A DNA stretch of 64,000 nt from Mya arenaria (Eukaryota > Mollusca > Bivalvia > Myida > Myidae), in assembly GCF_026914265.1 (NCBI RefSeq), contig NC_069126.1, forward strand, positions 76,201,232 to 76,265,231, read 5' to 3'. A model generated the notes under the pieces. The model saw only the letters and a list, made by a program, of their open reading frames with translations, was not told the origin of the DNA and made no database searches. Below, piece by piece: positions 21,301-34,172 of this stretch; position 1 is the first letter of the stretch, and every line of letters starts with the position of its first letter. The position numbers and the translations under genes are program-made.

Positions 21301-24300
21301 CTTTTTTGCCCATTTTTGGAAAAAAACCTACACATTTTGGGAAAATTTGCGTCGTGAATATGCCTAAATTAGAAAATTTTAGAGTTAAAATAACAAGCTT
21401 TTCAGTCTCGTGCAAATGAGTTAATTATAAAATATAAGTTTATTTTCCCTTTCAAAACACCTAAAATGGCTGAAATATTAATCATTGGGGTGAAAATATC
21501 TATTGTAATAAATCATGACAGATAATATTTCATACTGATCTTTGAATGTGATGAAATTCAATGATTTCTGAATTCAATTATCCTCATAACTTTAAATCAC
21601 ACTTCTTTAATAGGATGTTGAATGAACCAGTACAGGTAAAAAGACCTTGATATTTTTATATATTTTTTTTTTTCTTTTTGATTGGGATTTTTTTTCCATG
21701 AAGATTGGGAAATGGGTCCGATAGTCTGACCCATGGGTACTATAGAAAAAGTCCTGTTTCATATGATGGTACAGTGTAGTTGGTAGAATGTATCCCTACT
21801 ATCAGTGTGACAGAGAGTAATAAAACAATCTGACCATGGTTCCGAGGGACGGGATAATCTAGCACAGTGTCTGACCCTTGAATCTATGCAAGACTCTAGG
21901 GAATTCGCTGTGCATAACTTTGGTTATGTACAAAACTTTTGAGATATCACATAATTGATCACCTAAGCAAAAACAATCCATGGTCTGGAAAATTATATCT
22001 TATAACTTAAATAGGAGACTTTAACATAATAAAAAGTCATAATAGCAGATGAAGTTCATGCTGTAGGCACCAACGCTTTTGTCATCCAAACCTTCAACTA
22101 CATGTACTTGTGAACATATTGTTTTCACTAACCTTGTTGGCTGCTTTGGCAACAGCTAGAGAGCATGAGATTTCTGGTGCACCTCCACCATATACGATCC
22201 TCTCGTCCTTGACGATGTTACGGATTACACACAGGGCGTCGTGGATACTGCGCTTGGCCTCCTCAACAATCTGTTACCATGGAAACGAGGGTTAGTAAGT
22301 CATTGAAAGACTTAGATGGACAAGCTCGCCTTCTTACACAAGTGCTTGTGCTCAGTTCTATGACAGACTAGTATCTTGACAACTTAAAAATAGTTTATGA
22401 CAATTTAACTTTCATCGAAATAATGATTCCATTCATGTACACTGGAAATTTATTTTGGATAAATTCATTATTATGTGGTGCTTTTTTAAGAATAACCACT
22501 GTCTGTTGATCTATCAGACTTTCCAAATTTAAACCAGCCTAGTTAACACAAAATATGGAGAGTGAAAATGAGAATCAATATTATTTAAATCAAAATTTCA
22601 ATAAAATACTTCCAATTACAAAAACAAATATATATAAGTATCAAAAAGAGAGATGTGGCATGTAACGTTGTACCATTTTATTTCCACCCCTGATGAAGAT
22701 AGTGACAGCCCGAGAGTTGTGGCAGTCCTCAATCACGAGCATGCGTTCTTTTGTCGTTCCGAAAGACAGCTCCCGTACAATTCCCGCCTTGCCAAGCTTT
22801 GCAGCAGACAATTCCTCGAACCTCGGGACAATACGGCCACCTGTAGCAATGGCTATCAACTGAAAGACAAAATTCAAGATTCAATTTTCACTGTTATTAC
22901 TCTTTAGTGTTAAGATATTACTATGACTTTCATTACGTCTATGGCAAAATCATCCGCACCACTTAGGAATACGTTTATAATAAATGCTATCAATTTCACA
23001 GGCAGGATTCAATCACCAATACATCTTTAGCAGCAGTAAGTAACATTAAATTCATGATCCACAGTAACAAGAGGAATTTCAAATCTCTAGAGTTCATGCA
23101 TCATCTGTCAGACTTCAGCCATTCTCTTCCTCAAGCTGAGTTCATAGTACACATACTGCTTCCCATCATTTGCCTACCTCAATCTCTGGTCCGCCCACCC
23201 AGCGTACAGCGGGCAACTTATTCTGGAGCAGGAGGTGGTTTGCCTCATCATCGAATCCCCACTGACAAATCACCAGGTTTGCGCCACAGTCCTTCACCTG
23301 CAGATACAGATGTAAGGTCATGGTAATTCTGCTTTACAGAAGAGATTCAGAGGTAAGGACAGGGTCATTGTCATTCTGTTTAACAAGCAAATAATGTCCG
23401 CCAACTATGCAAATATGCGTCATACAATAAAGTATGTTGCTCATAGAACAAAAAATTTCCCTGAAATGTTTATTTTTGTATTTATTTATTATGTACAACT
23501 CCCATGTGCAATAAATAAACATTTGTGATTATATATTATCTAACCAAGGGGAGATGATGAACATACATTTTTGTTTAAAAGTTTGGGTGTTAAAGTTCTG
23601 GCACTGTGTACAACTTCTCATTGCCATCTGTTCAAAAAGCAAAACCAATACAGCTTTTAAATCAAGCCCAAAAAAGTTTATAATGCTTGAAACATAATAT
23701 AAATCTCAAAAGAGGAATCCTGTGGCCCTATGGATTATAGAGTAATGGTTTTTCAAATGGGTACTTACTAGGGCTGTGTATCGCCAGACCAAAGGCGATC
23801 GGATTCGAATCGCGATCTTTGACTTGCGATCCACGAAACGATTCACGATTCACTTGGTTATAAAGCATTACATATTTTGAAAGTAAATGAATAATAAAAG
23901 TATAAAAGAAGCTTCATTTTTGTCATCCTTTACATCAAACCTGAAATATTTCCAGATTTTAGAAGAATAGGATGCTAGGTCATTTCTATATAGCGCTGGA
24001 TTTGATGATTTTGTTGACAGGGATGCCATGTTGACATTGAATTGCAGACAAAAATAAATGATAGCTGCACATAAGTTTCGCATTTTATTTTATTATTGTA
24101 GATCTCTTTATAATTTCTTTAATGCCTTTTGACTTTTTATTTCTTATTTCTATATTTGTATTCTTTTTAAAACATTATATTCCTTTAAAACCTTGACAAG
24201 AAGCATTCTCCATTCGAACACCGTACACTTAATTGAATGCTAGCTCTGTATGAATAAACTTCCGGTTGCGTCAGTGTAACGTATTTCGGACATTTTGAAT

Positions 24301-27300
24301 AAACAATGCATTATATATTTTTTTAAAACAACCACAATATTTGCTGGAATTGAAATTGTTTTATTCTTTTATTAAACTTTGAACTTGAATCGTGATCCAG
24401 CGATCTCAGTACTGGCGAGTACTGTGTCGGATATTTTGCTTTGACTCACTATTACTTGGGTACTAGTTACAGCCCTAGTACTAACAAAAATTCACAGCTT
24501 TAATAAATTTTAAACTAATTTGTTTGGGAGGCAATTTACAAGGCCCTAATACCATGTCTCCTCTGTATAAAACTGGTTTCTTACAGATCCATGAATTGTT
24601 CTTGTTGTTAATATGATAATTAACTACGGTATTTCAAACATTTTAAGAGTGACATTCTTTACGACACAATTATTTAGAAGCCCTCAGCTCTCATAATCAA
24701 TGGTCATGGACCGCACTGTAGCTGTTGTTTAGTGCCAAGTAAAGACAGAAATCAAGAAGGATGGGGTATGACACAAGAGGGTTGTAAGAAAGGCAGAAAC
24801 TAGTTGGGGAGTGGAAAAAGAATCCAAGAATTAACAGCTTTACAGGAAAGACTTGGCACTTCACGTGGCTACCCCAATCTCAGATTTTGGTTTACATCAC
24901 AGGGCTTCTTCACTAATATAATAAGGTAAATGAAAGCACTATTTGATGCAAGTGCTGCATTTATTTTCTTAATAAACTAGAGCTATCACTGAAGGTGATT
25001 AATACCCCCGAACGCCGCCTCTCATTATGATTTATCATTGTATGAAGTTTTATGAAATTCCATCTAGTAGTTTTCAAGTTACTGTACGGACAAAAGTTTG
25101 ACAAAAAAAAAGACAGAAAAAGGCAATAACTCTGTAATTTGCTGAAATAGTGTAATGATTCATGTACACTGAACTCCTTCTCATTGTGCTGTACCATTGT
25201 ATAAAGTTTTATTACATTCTATAGGGTAGTTTTCAAGTTATGCTAAGGACCAGAAAAAAGTAACAAAGGGCAGTAACTCTGTACTTGGCTGAAATAGAAT
25301 TGCAATTCCTGTGCACTGCACTTCCTCTCATTATGATCTATCACTGTATGAAGTTTTATTAAATTCCATCCAATAATTTCAAGTTATGCTAAGGACCAGA
25401 AAAAAGTAACAAAGGGCAGTAACTCTGTACTTGGCTGAAATAGAATTGCGGTTCCTGTACTCTACACTTCCTCTCATTATGATCTATCACTGTATGAAGT
25501 TTTATTAAATTCCAGTTTTCAAGTTATGCTCTGGTCAAGAAAAAGTAACAAGGGGCAGTAACTCTGTAATTGGCTGAAATATAATTGCAGTTCCTATACA
25601 CTGCACTCCCTCTCATTATGATCTATCACTGTATAAAGTTTTATAAAATTCCATCCATAGTTTTTAAGTTATGCTCCGGACAAGAAAAAGTAACAAAGGG
25701 CAGTAACTCTGTAATTAGCTGAAATAGAATTGCGGTTCCTGTACACTGCACTTCCTCTCTTTATGATCTATCACTGTATGAAGTTTTATTAAATTCCATC
25801 CAATAGTTTTCAAGTTATGCTCTGAACAAGAAAAAGTAACAAAGGGCAGCAACTCTGTAATTAGCTGAAATAGAATTGCAGTTCCTGTACACTGCACTCC
25901 CTCTCATAATGATCTATCACTGTATGAAGTTTTATTAAATTCCATCCAATAGTTTTCAAGTCATGCTCCGGACAAGAAAAAGTAACAAAGGGCAGTAACT
26001 CTGTAATTAGCTGAAATAGAATTGCGGTTCCTGTACACTGCACTTCCTCTCATTATGATCTATCACTGTATGAAGTTTTATTAAATTCCATCCAATAGTT
26101 TTCAAGTTATGTCCTGGACAAGAAAAAAGTAACAAAGGGCAGTAACTCTGTAACAGGCTGAAATAGAGTTATGGTTCTTGTGCACTGCACTTCCTCTCAT
26201 TGTGCTTTACCATTGTATTAAGTTTTAATAAATTCCATCTAGTAGTTTGCAAGTTAATGTCTGGAAAAATATTTGACAGCAAAAAAACAAAGGGCAATAA
26301 CTCAGTAATTAGCTAAAGTAGAGTTATGGTTCTTGAACACTGCACTTCCTCTCATTGTGCTTTACCATGGTATGAAGCTCCAATGAATTCCATCCAGTAC
26401 TTTTCAAGTTATACTCCGTACAAACAAAAGTAACAAAGGGCAATTTCTCAGTAATAAGCAAGAACAGAGTTTTGGTTATTGTACACTGCACTTCCTCTCA
26501 TTATGCTCTATCATTGTATGAAGTTTAATCCAATTCCATCCGGTAGTTTTTAAGTTATGCTCCGGACAAGGTAAATTGCAACAGACCGACCACAGGGCGA
26601 CTCCCAATATACCCCCTTCAAACTTCGTTTGTCGGGGGTATAACAAAGGGGAATAACTCCATGACCACTGAAGGCAGAGTAATGCTACAGTTTTTACAAT
26701 GTCATTGTGAACATGTTTTATTATGTACGTTTCATGTAAATATTTTAAATGGCTTTTTAGAGCTTTACATAACAGCAATTGATCAGTCACCAAAGCAATT
26801 AAGAGCCATCACATGATGTGAAGGACCCCGAATAAAAACATTAGGAAGGGGAAGCAATTTGAAGTCAACCGGAACAACTATGCAAATATGGACCATATAG
26901 TCAAATGAGATATTCCAATTTGTAAAGTTGTACATTGAAGTTTAATTGTTGCTTTGAGCAAACAGTATTAAAGTTAAAAAAGGAGACCGACGGACAGGGT
27001 GATTACAAAAATTTGCAGGGCCTTTATCATATTACCAGACTTCCAACATTATCTAAAATATGATGAAAATTTCATACCACTGTCGAGAGAAGGCAAAGCA
27101 ATTTTTTTGCAAGGCATCAAGCCATTATCATCAAAAGTTCTACGTGTAGGAGAAATTTCATGCCTAGGAATGATTTTCAAGTTTTAAATCCTAGGAACTT
27201 ATTGCTTTAAGGGGTTTTGATGACTGTTCCCAGTTATGATCAGCATAATCTTATTTCAAGTTTTTGTTATAAATGCTCGTGTAGGAGAAAAGTAGACATT

Positions 27301-30300
27301 CTTGAAAGAAAATGGAGGTTTTTCTTGATAGGAGAAACAGCTGTTAATGAAAGTTAATTTCATGAATAAAATCCCTGACCTGTTTGACCATTAGCTGGAA
27401 CTTGCTGAGCTCGTATTCTCTTAGTTTTCTGTAGTCTTCCACAGACTTGACAACCATGTCATGTTTTGTCTTGGGTTTTGGAGGCTCGAATGGACATGTC
27501 AGAATTGCCATCTTGGCATCTTTCACTTCCTGCAATACAACTAGAGCTATCAAATGGGTGATGACTACACCTTACTCTGCCTGGGTTACATGTAATTTAT
27601 TGATTCAGGCAGTTATCAATATACCAGTTAACAAACATTTATTATTGCTTCAATTGCCACAAGCTCAATGCAACAAATATGTTAGGCAGTAGTACATTTA
27701 ATCTTAATGTGTACAGAGTGCTTCTGTATGTACATGTAGTTCAGTAGATATACTCTCATATAGCAAAAACTGTAAAAAAAATATTCAAGGACACAACCGC
27801 CACATTAAAAGAAAAAGCTTAGGCTGAAGAAAAGACAGGTAATTGTAAGTGTCATGATAATAATGTTTACTAATTATCAGAACACTTTCCCTAACCTGTT
27901 GGAAGTCGTTTGAGGACCCTAAACTTCCATGCAACCAGTGTATAAAGTGAATGGCAAATAACTATAACTTGGTGGTTGCTCACAAGATTATGTCAGGTGC
28001 ATGTACACTTCATAGATATCATGTTAACCATGTAAGAGAGTAATATCCCTCATACTTAAAACTTCCCACTTGTACACCTTCAGAACAATCCGCCAAAAAG
28101 TGAAGAACTTTGCTTTACATTTTTGTGCAATCAACCGATATAGGTGATCCAATATACCATCATACTTCAGCCTGGTACTTAAGAGCAACTTACCTTGGGC
28201 ATTTGTGGGTGACTGAAGTCCTTGTCCACAATTACGCCTTTTACCAGCATGGTATCCTCCAACTTTCCGCCCACTTTGCCTTCCACCTTGATAAGCTCAA
28301 AATCCACATCCCGCCGGTTAAAGTCAGCTACCGCCATGATCGCGTCTACAGCTATCTTAGCCATGTGTGTGTGACAACGGTTGATGCTGTATAAAAAATG
28401 CATAAACTAACAGAACAAATATAGGCATTTTTTTCCAGATGTTTCTGAAAAAAGCAACTTTTAACAAGATTTTTTTAATAAAAAATGAAATTAGTTTATC
28501 TTTAAAAGCATGATTTTTAGGAGAACTATTTTATATTTCACGAAGTCTAAAAATAACATGGCATGAAAAGTACAAATATGTGTTTTCTACATCATTTTTT
28601 TACCTTAATGGATTATTTAAGGTTTGCAAAAAAAAAACACTTCAATCATGTGTTTCAAATCTCGACAAAAAAATATGACCCTTTCGTCATAATGTGTTTT
28701 CAGATTAATGAGCAAGAATCTTAAATAGATAATGCATATGCCCTCAGGTAGGATTTTCTATCCGGACTGGAAATACACGATAAATATTTTTATTTTAACA
28801 CATACAGGCTTAGATTTTATTCTGAAATGTACACAGAAAATGGGAACTTACATCTTTGAACCAAGAGTGGTCTTTGCCAACTTCATCAGTGGTTCCAAGT
28901 TGTTTGGATCTATTTTGTAGTTTTCAGCGATGGAATCTAAATGTTCCACTGCAATTTTGGCAGCCATTTCGTATCCGTCAGTTATCCTGATTGGGTGAAT
29001 GCCACGGTCTAGTAACTGTTCTGCATGCTCCATAAGAGCTCCAGCCAACACTGCAATTGTTTAAGAGATATTAATTAAGACACTTAACATAGTTACTATC
29101 CTTCAATGTTTTTCAGAAAATGTGACTGTTTCTACTTTTATCAAATAAAATGCAAACTTGTGATCAACAACGCAAAACCTTGCTATCATTATTCATATGT
29201 CTCTGACAACTTCCGGACATCTGATGACATGAGTTTAATAGAATAAAACTTTGTGATGCATTTTCTTCAACTAATGCTTAGAAGGGGGAACAAAGTTATA
29301 ATTATTCAGGTTTATAATTTTAAATAGTTACTATAAAGGGAAACAAGAGCTGTCACAGAGACAGCGCGCTCGACTATTCCGCCGCTTTTCAACGTAAGGA
29401 TTGAAACGTTTAGGCGAAACATGCATGGATCACTGTTAGATTAGATTTCAATGCACTACAAGGTGTGCTGAGATATTAACATAAATGTGGTTCCATGCAA
29501 AATTTTAATGAGAATTTCTAAGTCTAATAATAAACGGCCATTATTTCAAATAGTTGCTGAGATATTATCCAATGTGTGCTAACATGCAAGACCTTAACCA
29601 GAATTTCTAAGTCGCATAATAAAGGGGCAAAAATTATATATTATAAAAGATAGTTATCTTACTTGATTAAATAAGAAGGTTAAATAGATGGGAGCCTGTG
29701 TGTAAAGTTTCAATGCAATACATGACATATTCGCTGAGGTATTGACTTATAAGTGGTTACATGCAAAACCTTAAACAGAATTTCTATGTCGAATAAAAAA
29801 GTGGCCATTATTTTAATTTAATGCAAACTGGAGTCATCTTACTTGGTTATTTAAGTAGATTGGATGGTTGAGTACCATTGTATAAAGTCTCAATGCAATC
29901 CATCAAGTAATTGCTGAGATATTAACCTATGAGTGCTTACATGCAAAACCTTAACCAGAATGTCTAAGTCAAATAATAAAGGCCCATAATTTGCATTATA
30001 TTCAAAAAAGTGTTATCTGGGAATACATATCTAATGTTTCAATGAAATACATGATATATTTGCTGAGATATTGACTTAAATGTGGTTACATGCAAAACCT
30101 TAATCAGAATTTCTAAGTCGAATAATAAAGGGCAATTATTTTGCATTAAATGCAAACTAGAGTTATCTAACTTGGTTAATTAAGTAGGTTGGATGGTTGA
30201 CTACCATTGTATAAAGTCTCAATGCAATACCTTAAGTAGTTGCTGAGATAGTAACCTATGTGTGCTTACACGCATAACCAGAATTTCTAAGTCAAACAAT

Positions 30301-33300
30301 AAAGGGCAATTATTTGCATTAAATGCAAACTAGAGTTATCTAACTTGGTTAATTTAGTAGGTTGGATGGTTGAGTACCATTGTATCAAGTATCAATGCAA
30401 TACCTCAAGTAGTTCCTGAGATATTAATTTATGTGTGCTTACACGCAAAACCTTAACCAGAATTTCTAAGTCAAATAATAAAGGCCTATTATTTCCATTA
30501 TATTCAAATAATTGTTACCTAACTTCATTAATTTAGTATGTAAGTTAGTAGGGAATACATATCCAAAGTTTCAATGCAATAACTGATGTATTTACTGAGA
30601 TAATGACTTATAGGTGCTTACATGCAAAACCTTAACCAAGGTGTGACGCCGACGCCAGGGTGAGTAGCATAGCTCTCCATATTCTTCGAATAGTCAAGCT
30701 AAAAATTGGTGTCGAGCTCTGGCCTTTGCCCACTGCCATAGTGAACCCAATTGAAAAATTGTATTACTATTTTGCCCACATACAATTCTTAACCAATATC
30801 CATCAAACAAATAATAAAATTGATGTGGCCTTAATTGAACATTATTCAATATTGAAATCAATTAATGTAATGTATCCCTACTATCAGTGTGACAATCAAT
30901 TAATGTAATGTATCCCTACTATCAGTGTGACAGTATTGAGACAATCTGACCATGGTTCCGAGGGATGGAAAAATCAAGCAGTGTCTGACCCATAAGTCTA
31001 AATGACTAGCAGGAATTCGCTGAGCTGTTAGGTTCCCCCTATTTCAGGGCTCAAATTTAACTTAACTTGCAATTTTTCGCAAGGGGGTAAATTTTCAACT
31101 CGCATTTCCAAACAGTTACTTGCCTTTTTTGCAAAGTATTAAATTAGGTTAATTAAGCATTTATGCCGAATAATAAAGGAACAAGTCAATACAAGCGAGT
31201 TCTATTTAAATGTTTAATGAACAAGTGGCAAACATCACTTTTCCGAAGAACACATGACAATATTCTTTTAATCAATAGAACAAAGACATTTTTTTTTCAT
31301 TTCACATTATTTAACAAGTCTCAATAAAACTTCTGTCTGACTGTCAGTGAAACATTCAGGTATTGAATCATACACACATTGACTAACAGTGGTTTCTCCT
31401 CTTTGCTGTACTTCTCTGCTTGTCAAGGGAGATCAATGTGTTGTAATTTGTGTACTATGTCATCAAAATCGGCACTCCAGATCAGAGTCACAAAAGCATT
31501 GAATGCTTACCTGTTTTGCATTGTAAAGCGTCTAAGCGACATGATATTTGGTGAGTACTAATTACCGTTCATCCTCTGGTATTACGTTTTGAAATGTGGG
31601 ACTCCTGAACTTTAGCAAGATTTTTTATGAGGTCGCTATCGGGAAAACTGACTTGCATTTAGCGAGTATGCGAGCTTAAATTCGAGCCCTGCCTATTTGA
31701 GCTTTTCTCATATGATGCCATTATGATGGTAGAGTATAGTTGATAGAATGTATCCCTACTATCAGTGTGACAGAGAGTAATAAAACAATCTGACCATGGT
31801 TCCGAGGGACTGGATAATCTAGCACAGTGTCTGACCCACAAGTCTAAATGACTACCAGGAATTCGCTGAGCAGTAAGGTTCCCGTATTTTAGCATTTTTT
31901 CATATGATGGTACAGTATAGTTGATATAATGTATCCCTACTATCAGTGTGACAGAGAGTAATAAAACAATCTGACCATGGTCCCGAGGGACAGGATAATC
32001 TAGCACAGTGTCTGACCCACAAGTCTAAATGACTAGCAGGAATTCGCTGAGCAGTAAGGTTCCCGTATTTTAGCATTTTTTCATATGATGGTAGAGTATA
32101 GTTGATATAATGTATCCCTACTATCAGTGTGACAGAGAGTAATAAAACAATCTGACCATGGTTCCGAGGGACTGGATAATCTAGCACAGTGTCTGACCCA
32201 CAAGTCTAAATGACTAGCAGGAATTCGCTGAGCAGTAAGGTTCCCGTATTTTAGCATTTTTTCATATGATGGTACAGTATAGTTGATATAATGTATCCCT
32301 ACTATCAGTGTGACAGAGAGTAATAAAACAATCTGACCATGGTTCCGAGGGACGGGATAATCTAGCACAGTGTCTGACCCACAAGTCTAAATGACTAACA
32401 GGAATTCTCTGTGCTGTAAGGTTCCCCGTATTTGGGCATTTCTTATATGATGGTGCAGTATAGTTGATAATATGTTTCCTACTATCAGTGTGACAGAAAA
32501 TATTAAGACAATCTGACCATGGTTCCGAGGGATGGAATACAGGGCTTTTTCTATAGTACCCACGGGTCCGACTATCGGACCCATTCCCAAAGCAAAATAT
32601 AAGATATTTTTCCCAATCTTCAGAAAAAAATCCCAATCAACAATAAAAAAAATAAAATAAAATTTTTTTTTAGAAAGTCTTTTTACATGTACTGGATCAT
32701 TTTCAACATCATATCAATTATGTAATGTAATTTTTTTTGATAATTGAATTCGGAAATCATTGATTTTCATCACATTCAGATATCTGTATGAAATATTATC
32801 TGTCATGATCAATTTATTGCAATAGATATTTACACCCAAGGATTGATATTTCAGCCATTTTGGGTCTTTTAAAGGGAAATAAATTAATATAAAACCATTT
32901 CCTAATTTGCTGGAGACTAGGCAGCTTTTTCTTTTAACTGTAAAATTTCCCAATTTCGGCATTTTCACGACGCAAAATTTCCCAAAATGTCTAGGGTCTT
33001 TTTCCCAAATTGGGCAGAAAAAGCCCTGGAATAATCTAGCAGTGTCTGACCCATAAGTCTAAATGACTAGCAGGAATTCGCTGAGCAGTAAGGTTCCCTT
33101 TTTCAGCATTTTTCATATAATTGTACAGTTTAGTTGATAGAATGTATCCCTACTATCAGTGTGACAGAGTATTGAGACAATCTGACCATGGTTCTGAGGG
33201 ACTGGATAATCTAGTGTCTGACCCACAAGTCTTAATAACAAGCAGGAATTCTCTGTGCTGTTAGGTTCCCTCCACTCTTATGATCATTCCTTATCATATG

Positions 33301-34172
33301 GCTTACTATGGCGGAGATAGATGATTATTCGATTGTATGTGAAGAGTTACTTCTATTAAATTAGAAACCCAAATCTCCAGTTTGAATATATCTTTACTCT
33401 GATTTCCAGACACTTTTGTTGCAAGACAACCAATCACAGAAGTAAAAAGAAGCTTTGTAATTTTCCAGATCAGCAATTTTTTGAGCTGCATGTTTGAAGA
33501 TGTAGGATAAGATAAAAGTGGCTTTAAGAATATTGAAATCTATTCAAAACAAGACCAAATTTCTGACCAAAACCGCTAGAAATCCTGCCATCAACAAAAG
33601 ATATTAAAACATGACAAATTCATGTATATTGCGAACCTACAACTCCTGTGGTTCCATCCCCAATCTCGTCATCCTGTGATTGTGACAGCTGAACCATCAG
33701 TTTCGCAATCTGATGTTCAACATCCATCTGCTTCAGAATGGTGGCGCCGTCATTTGTGATTGTGATGTCTCCATCTGGGGACACCATTAGCTTGTCTAAA
33801 CCTTTTGGCCCAAGTGATGTCTTAAGTAGATTGGCCACTGCCTTAGCTGCCATGATGTGAGACTGGAAAAAACACATTTATATAGCCTACTTTTTGTATT
33901 TTTTGTTAAGTTTGACATTATCAATTATGAACCAAATTTATTATTACTTTCAGCTGGTCACTGCTGTGTGTCAGTGGGTTGGGTAAGTAGGTAGACACTT
34001 ATATCTCCAGAAATTTGGTCGTACAAAAAAGTCATGATAGTACATGTATAAATTTACTACATCATACTTTGTGAGCTTCGATGCCGGTCAATCGGGACTT
34101 GGATTCCTGGTCGCGGATGATGATGAATGGACGTCCATACTCATCGAACGCTAAAGAACCCTTACTACCCAT
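18384..34172 (-). CDS. CCT5: T-complex protein 1 subunit epsilon (CCT5), complete
   Basis: Eleven exons in coding order: 34068-34172, 33637-33862, 28852-29050, 28194-28386, 27380-27529, 23178-23297, 22674-22859, 22133-22270, 19284-19464, 18802-18920 and 18384-18392. All borders are AG/GT, phases fit throughout, and the sum is 541 codons plus TGA, the length of human CCT5. The protein is one of eight subunits of the cytosolic TRiC/CCT ring that folds actin, tubulin and other clients using ATP. Family signatures: N-terminal [17 protein letters not shown] (50-56), NDGATIL, the ATPase loop GDGTTG (103-108), the apical-domain stretch KVEGKVGG...[17 protein letters not shown], and GGGAPE (421-426, where human has GGGAAE). 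The C terminus [11 protein letters not shown] is followed by a consensus GT, and a nine-base terminal exon adds Ala-Met-stop. Reading through that donor would instead give ten other residues; the spliced form is preferred on length. Upstream of the ATG no clear promoter element was identified. Confidence 0.97.
20576..21038. mobile_element. CAGGGCTTTTT non-autonomous hAT-like element, copy 1
   Basis: A 463-bp insertion in the satellite. Its ends are CAGGGCTTTTTTGCCC and AGAAAAAGTCCTG (inverted), flanked by CTTCA and TTTCA, a 5-bp duplication with one change. It has no coding capacity. Confidence 0.8.
21290..21755. mobile_element. CAGGGCTTTTT element, copy 2 (duplicated with flanks)
   Basis: Nearly identical to copy 1 including adjacent satellite sequence (21243-21790 matches about 20524-21073). 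The second copy therefore arose by tandem duplication of about 0.7 kb, not by a new insertion. Confidence 0.85.
23769..24477. mobile_element. Non-autonomous hAT-like element, 8-bp TSD
   Basis: Ends TAGGGCTGTGTATCG and GTTACAGCCCTA are inverted over at least 9 bp. The flanks GTACTTAC (23761-23768) and GTACTAAC (24478-24485) form an 8-bp duplication with one mismatch. Subterminal repeats CGATTCGAATCGCGATC and GAATCGTGATCCAGCGATC recur at the two ends. It is 709 bp long, has no transposase, and lies in CCT5 intron 5 (exon 5 to exon 6). Confidence 0.82.
24960..26645. repeat. ~146-bp satellite array (CCT5 intron)
   Basis: About ten copies of a unit containing CAAAGGGCAGTAACTCTGTAA, GCTGAAATAGAATTGC, CACTGCACTTCCTCTCATTAT, GTATGAAGTTTTATTAAATTCC and TTTTCAAGTTATGCTCCGG. 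It opens with GAGCTATCACTGAAGGTGATT at about 24980. It closes with ACAGGGCGACTCCCAATATA and TTCGTTTGTCGGGGGTAT at about 26590-26640, an arrangement often seen in bivalve repeats. Constant start and end modules suggest a mobile element with an internal array. Confidence 0.9.
29344..30710. repeat. Element with internal tandem repeats (CCT5 intron)
   Basis: It starts GAGCTGTCACAGAGACAGCG then GCTCGACTATTCCGCC, and ends GGTGTGACGCCGACGCCAGGG then CTTCGAATAGTCAAGC. GACTATTC and GAATAGTC are inverted. In between are about seven degenerate units with TTGCTGAGATATTAACCTATG, TGCTTACATGCAAAACC, TTAACCAGAATTTCTAAGTC and AATAATAAAGGGC. The organisation (constant ends, variable internal array) parallels the array at 24960. 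It is in the intron between CCT5 exons 3 and 2. Confidence 0.8.
31045..31691. mobile_element. Non-autonomous hAT-like element in the satellite
   Basis: Ends CAGGGCTCAAATTTAA and TTAAATTCGAGCCCTG are inverted with one mismatch in 16. CCTATTT is repeated before (31038-31044) and after (31692-31698), and the uninterrupted satellite has this word once. It is 647 bp with no transposase. Confidence 0.85.
32540..33028. mobile_element. CAGGGCTTTTT element, copy 3 (reverse orientation)
   Basis: Reverse-complement relative of copies 1 and 2: it starts CAGGGCTTTTTCTATAG and ends GGGCAGAAAAAGCCCTG. GAATA stands on both sides (32535-32539 and 33029-33033), an exact 5-bp target duplication within satellite sequence that normally has a single GGAATAATCT. 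Confidence 0.9.

Larger units (their letters stand above)
19620..21905. repeat. ~181-bp satellite, cluster 1 (CCT5 intron)
   Basis: The unit runs TTCCCCTATTTGAGCAT, TATCCCTACTATCAGTGTGAC, AGAGAGTAATAAAACAATCTG, ACCATGGTTCCGAGGGA, AATCTAGCACAGTGTCTGACC, GACTAGCAGGAATTCGCTG. Five units lie in a row to about 20560, then two more flank and separate two insertions. It lies in the intron between CCT5 exons 9 and 8. ORFs such as [12 protein letters not shown]... recur with the period and are not genes. The same satellite reappears at 30860-33270. Confidence 0.93.
30860..33270. repeat. ~181-bp satellite, cluster 2 (another CCT5 intron)
   Basis: The same unit as cluster 1, in the same orientation, at 30860-31044, 31692-32539 and 33034-33270. 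The core TATCCCTACTATCAGTGTGAC occurs about eight times. It is interrupted by insertions at 31045-31691 and 32540-33028. It lies in the intron between CCT5 exons 3 and 2. Confidence 0.93.

Noticed and set aside
25715-26043. Repeated 60-aa minus-strand ORFs
   Set aside because: Products of the 146-bp satellite.
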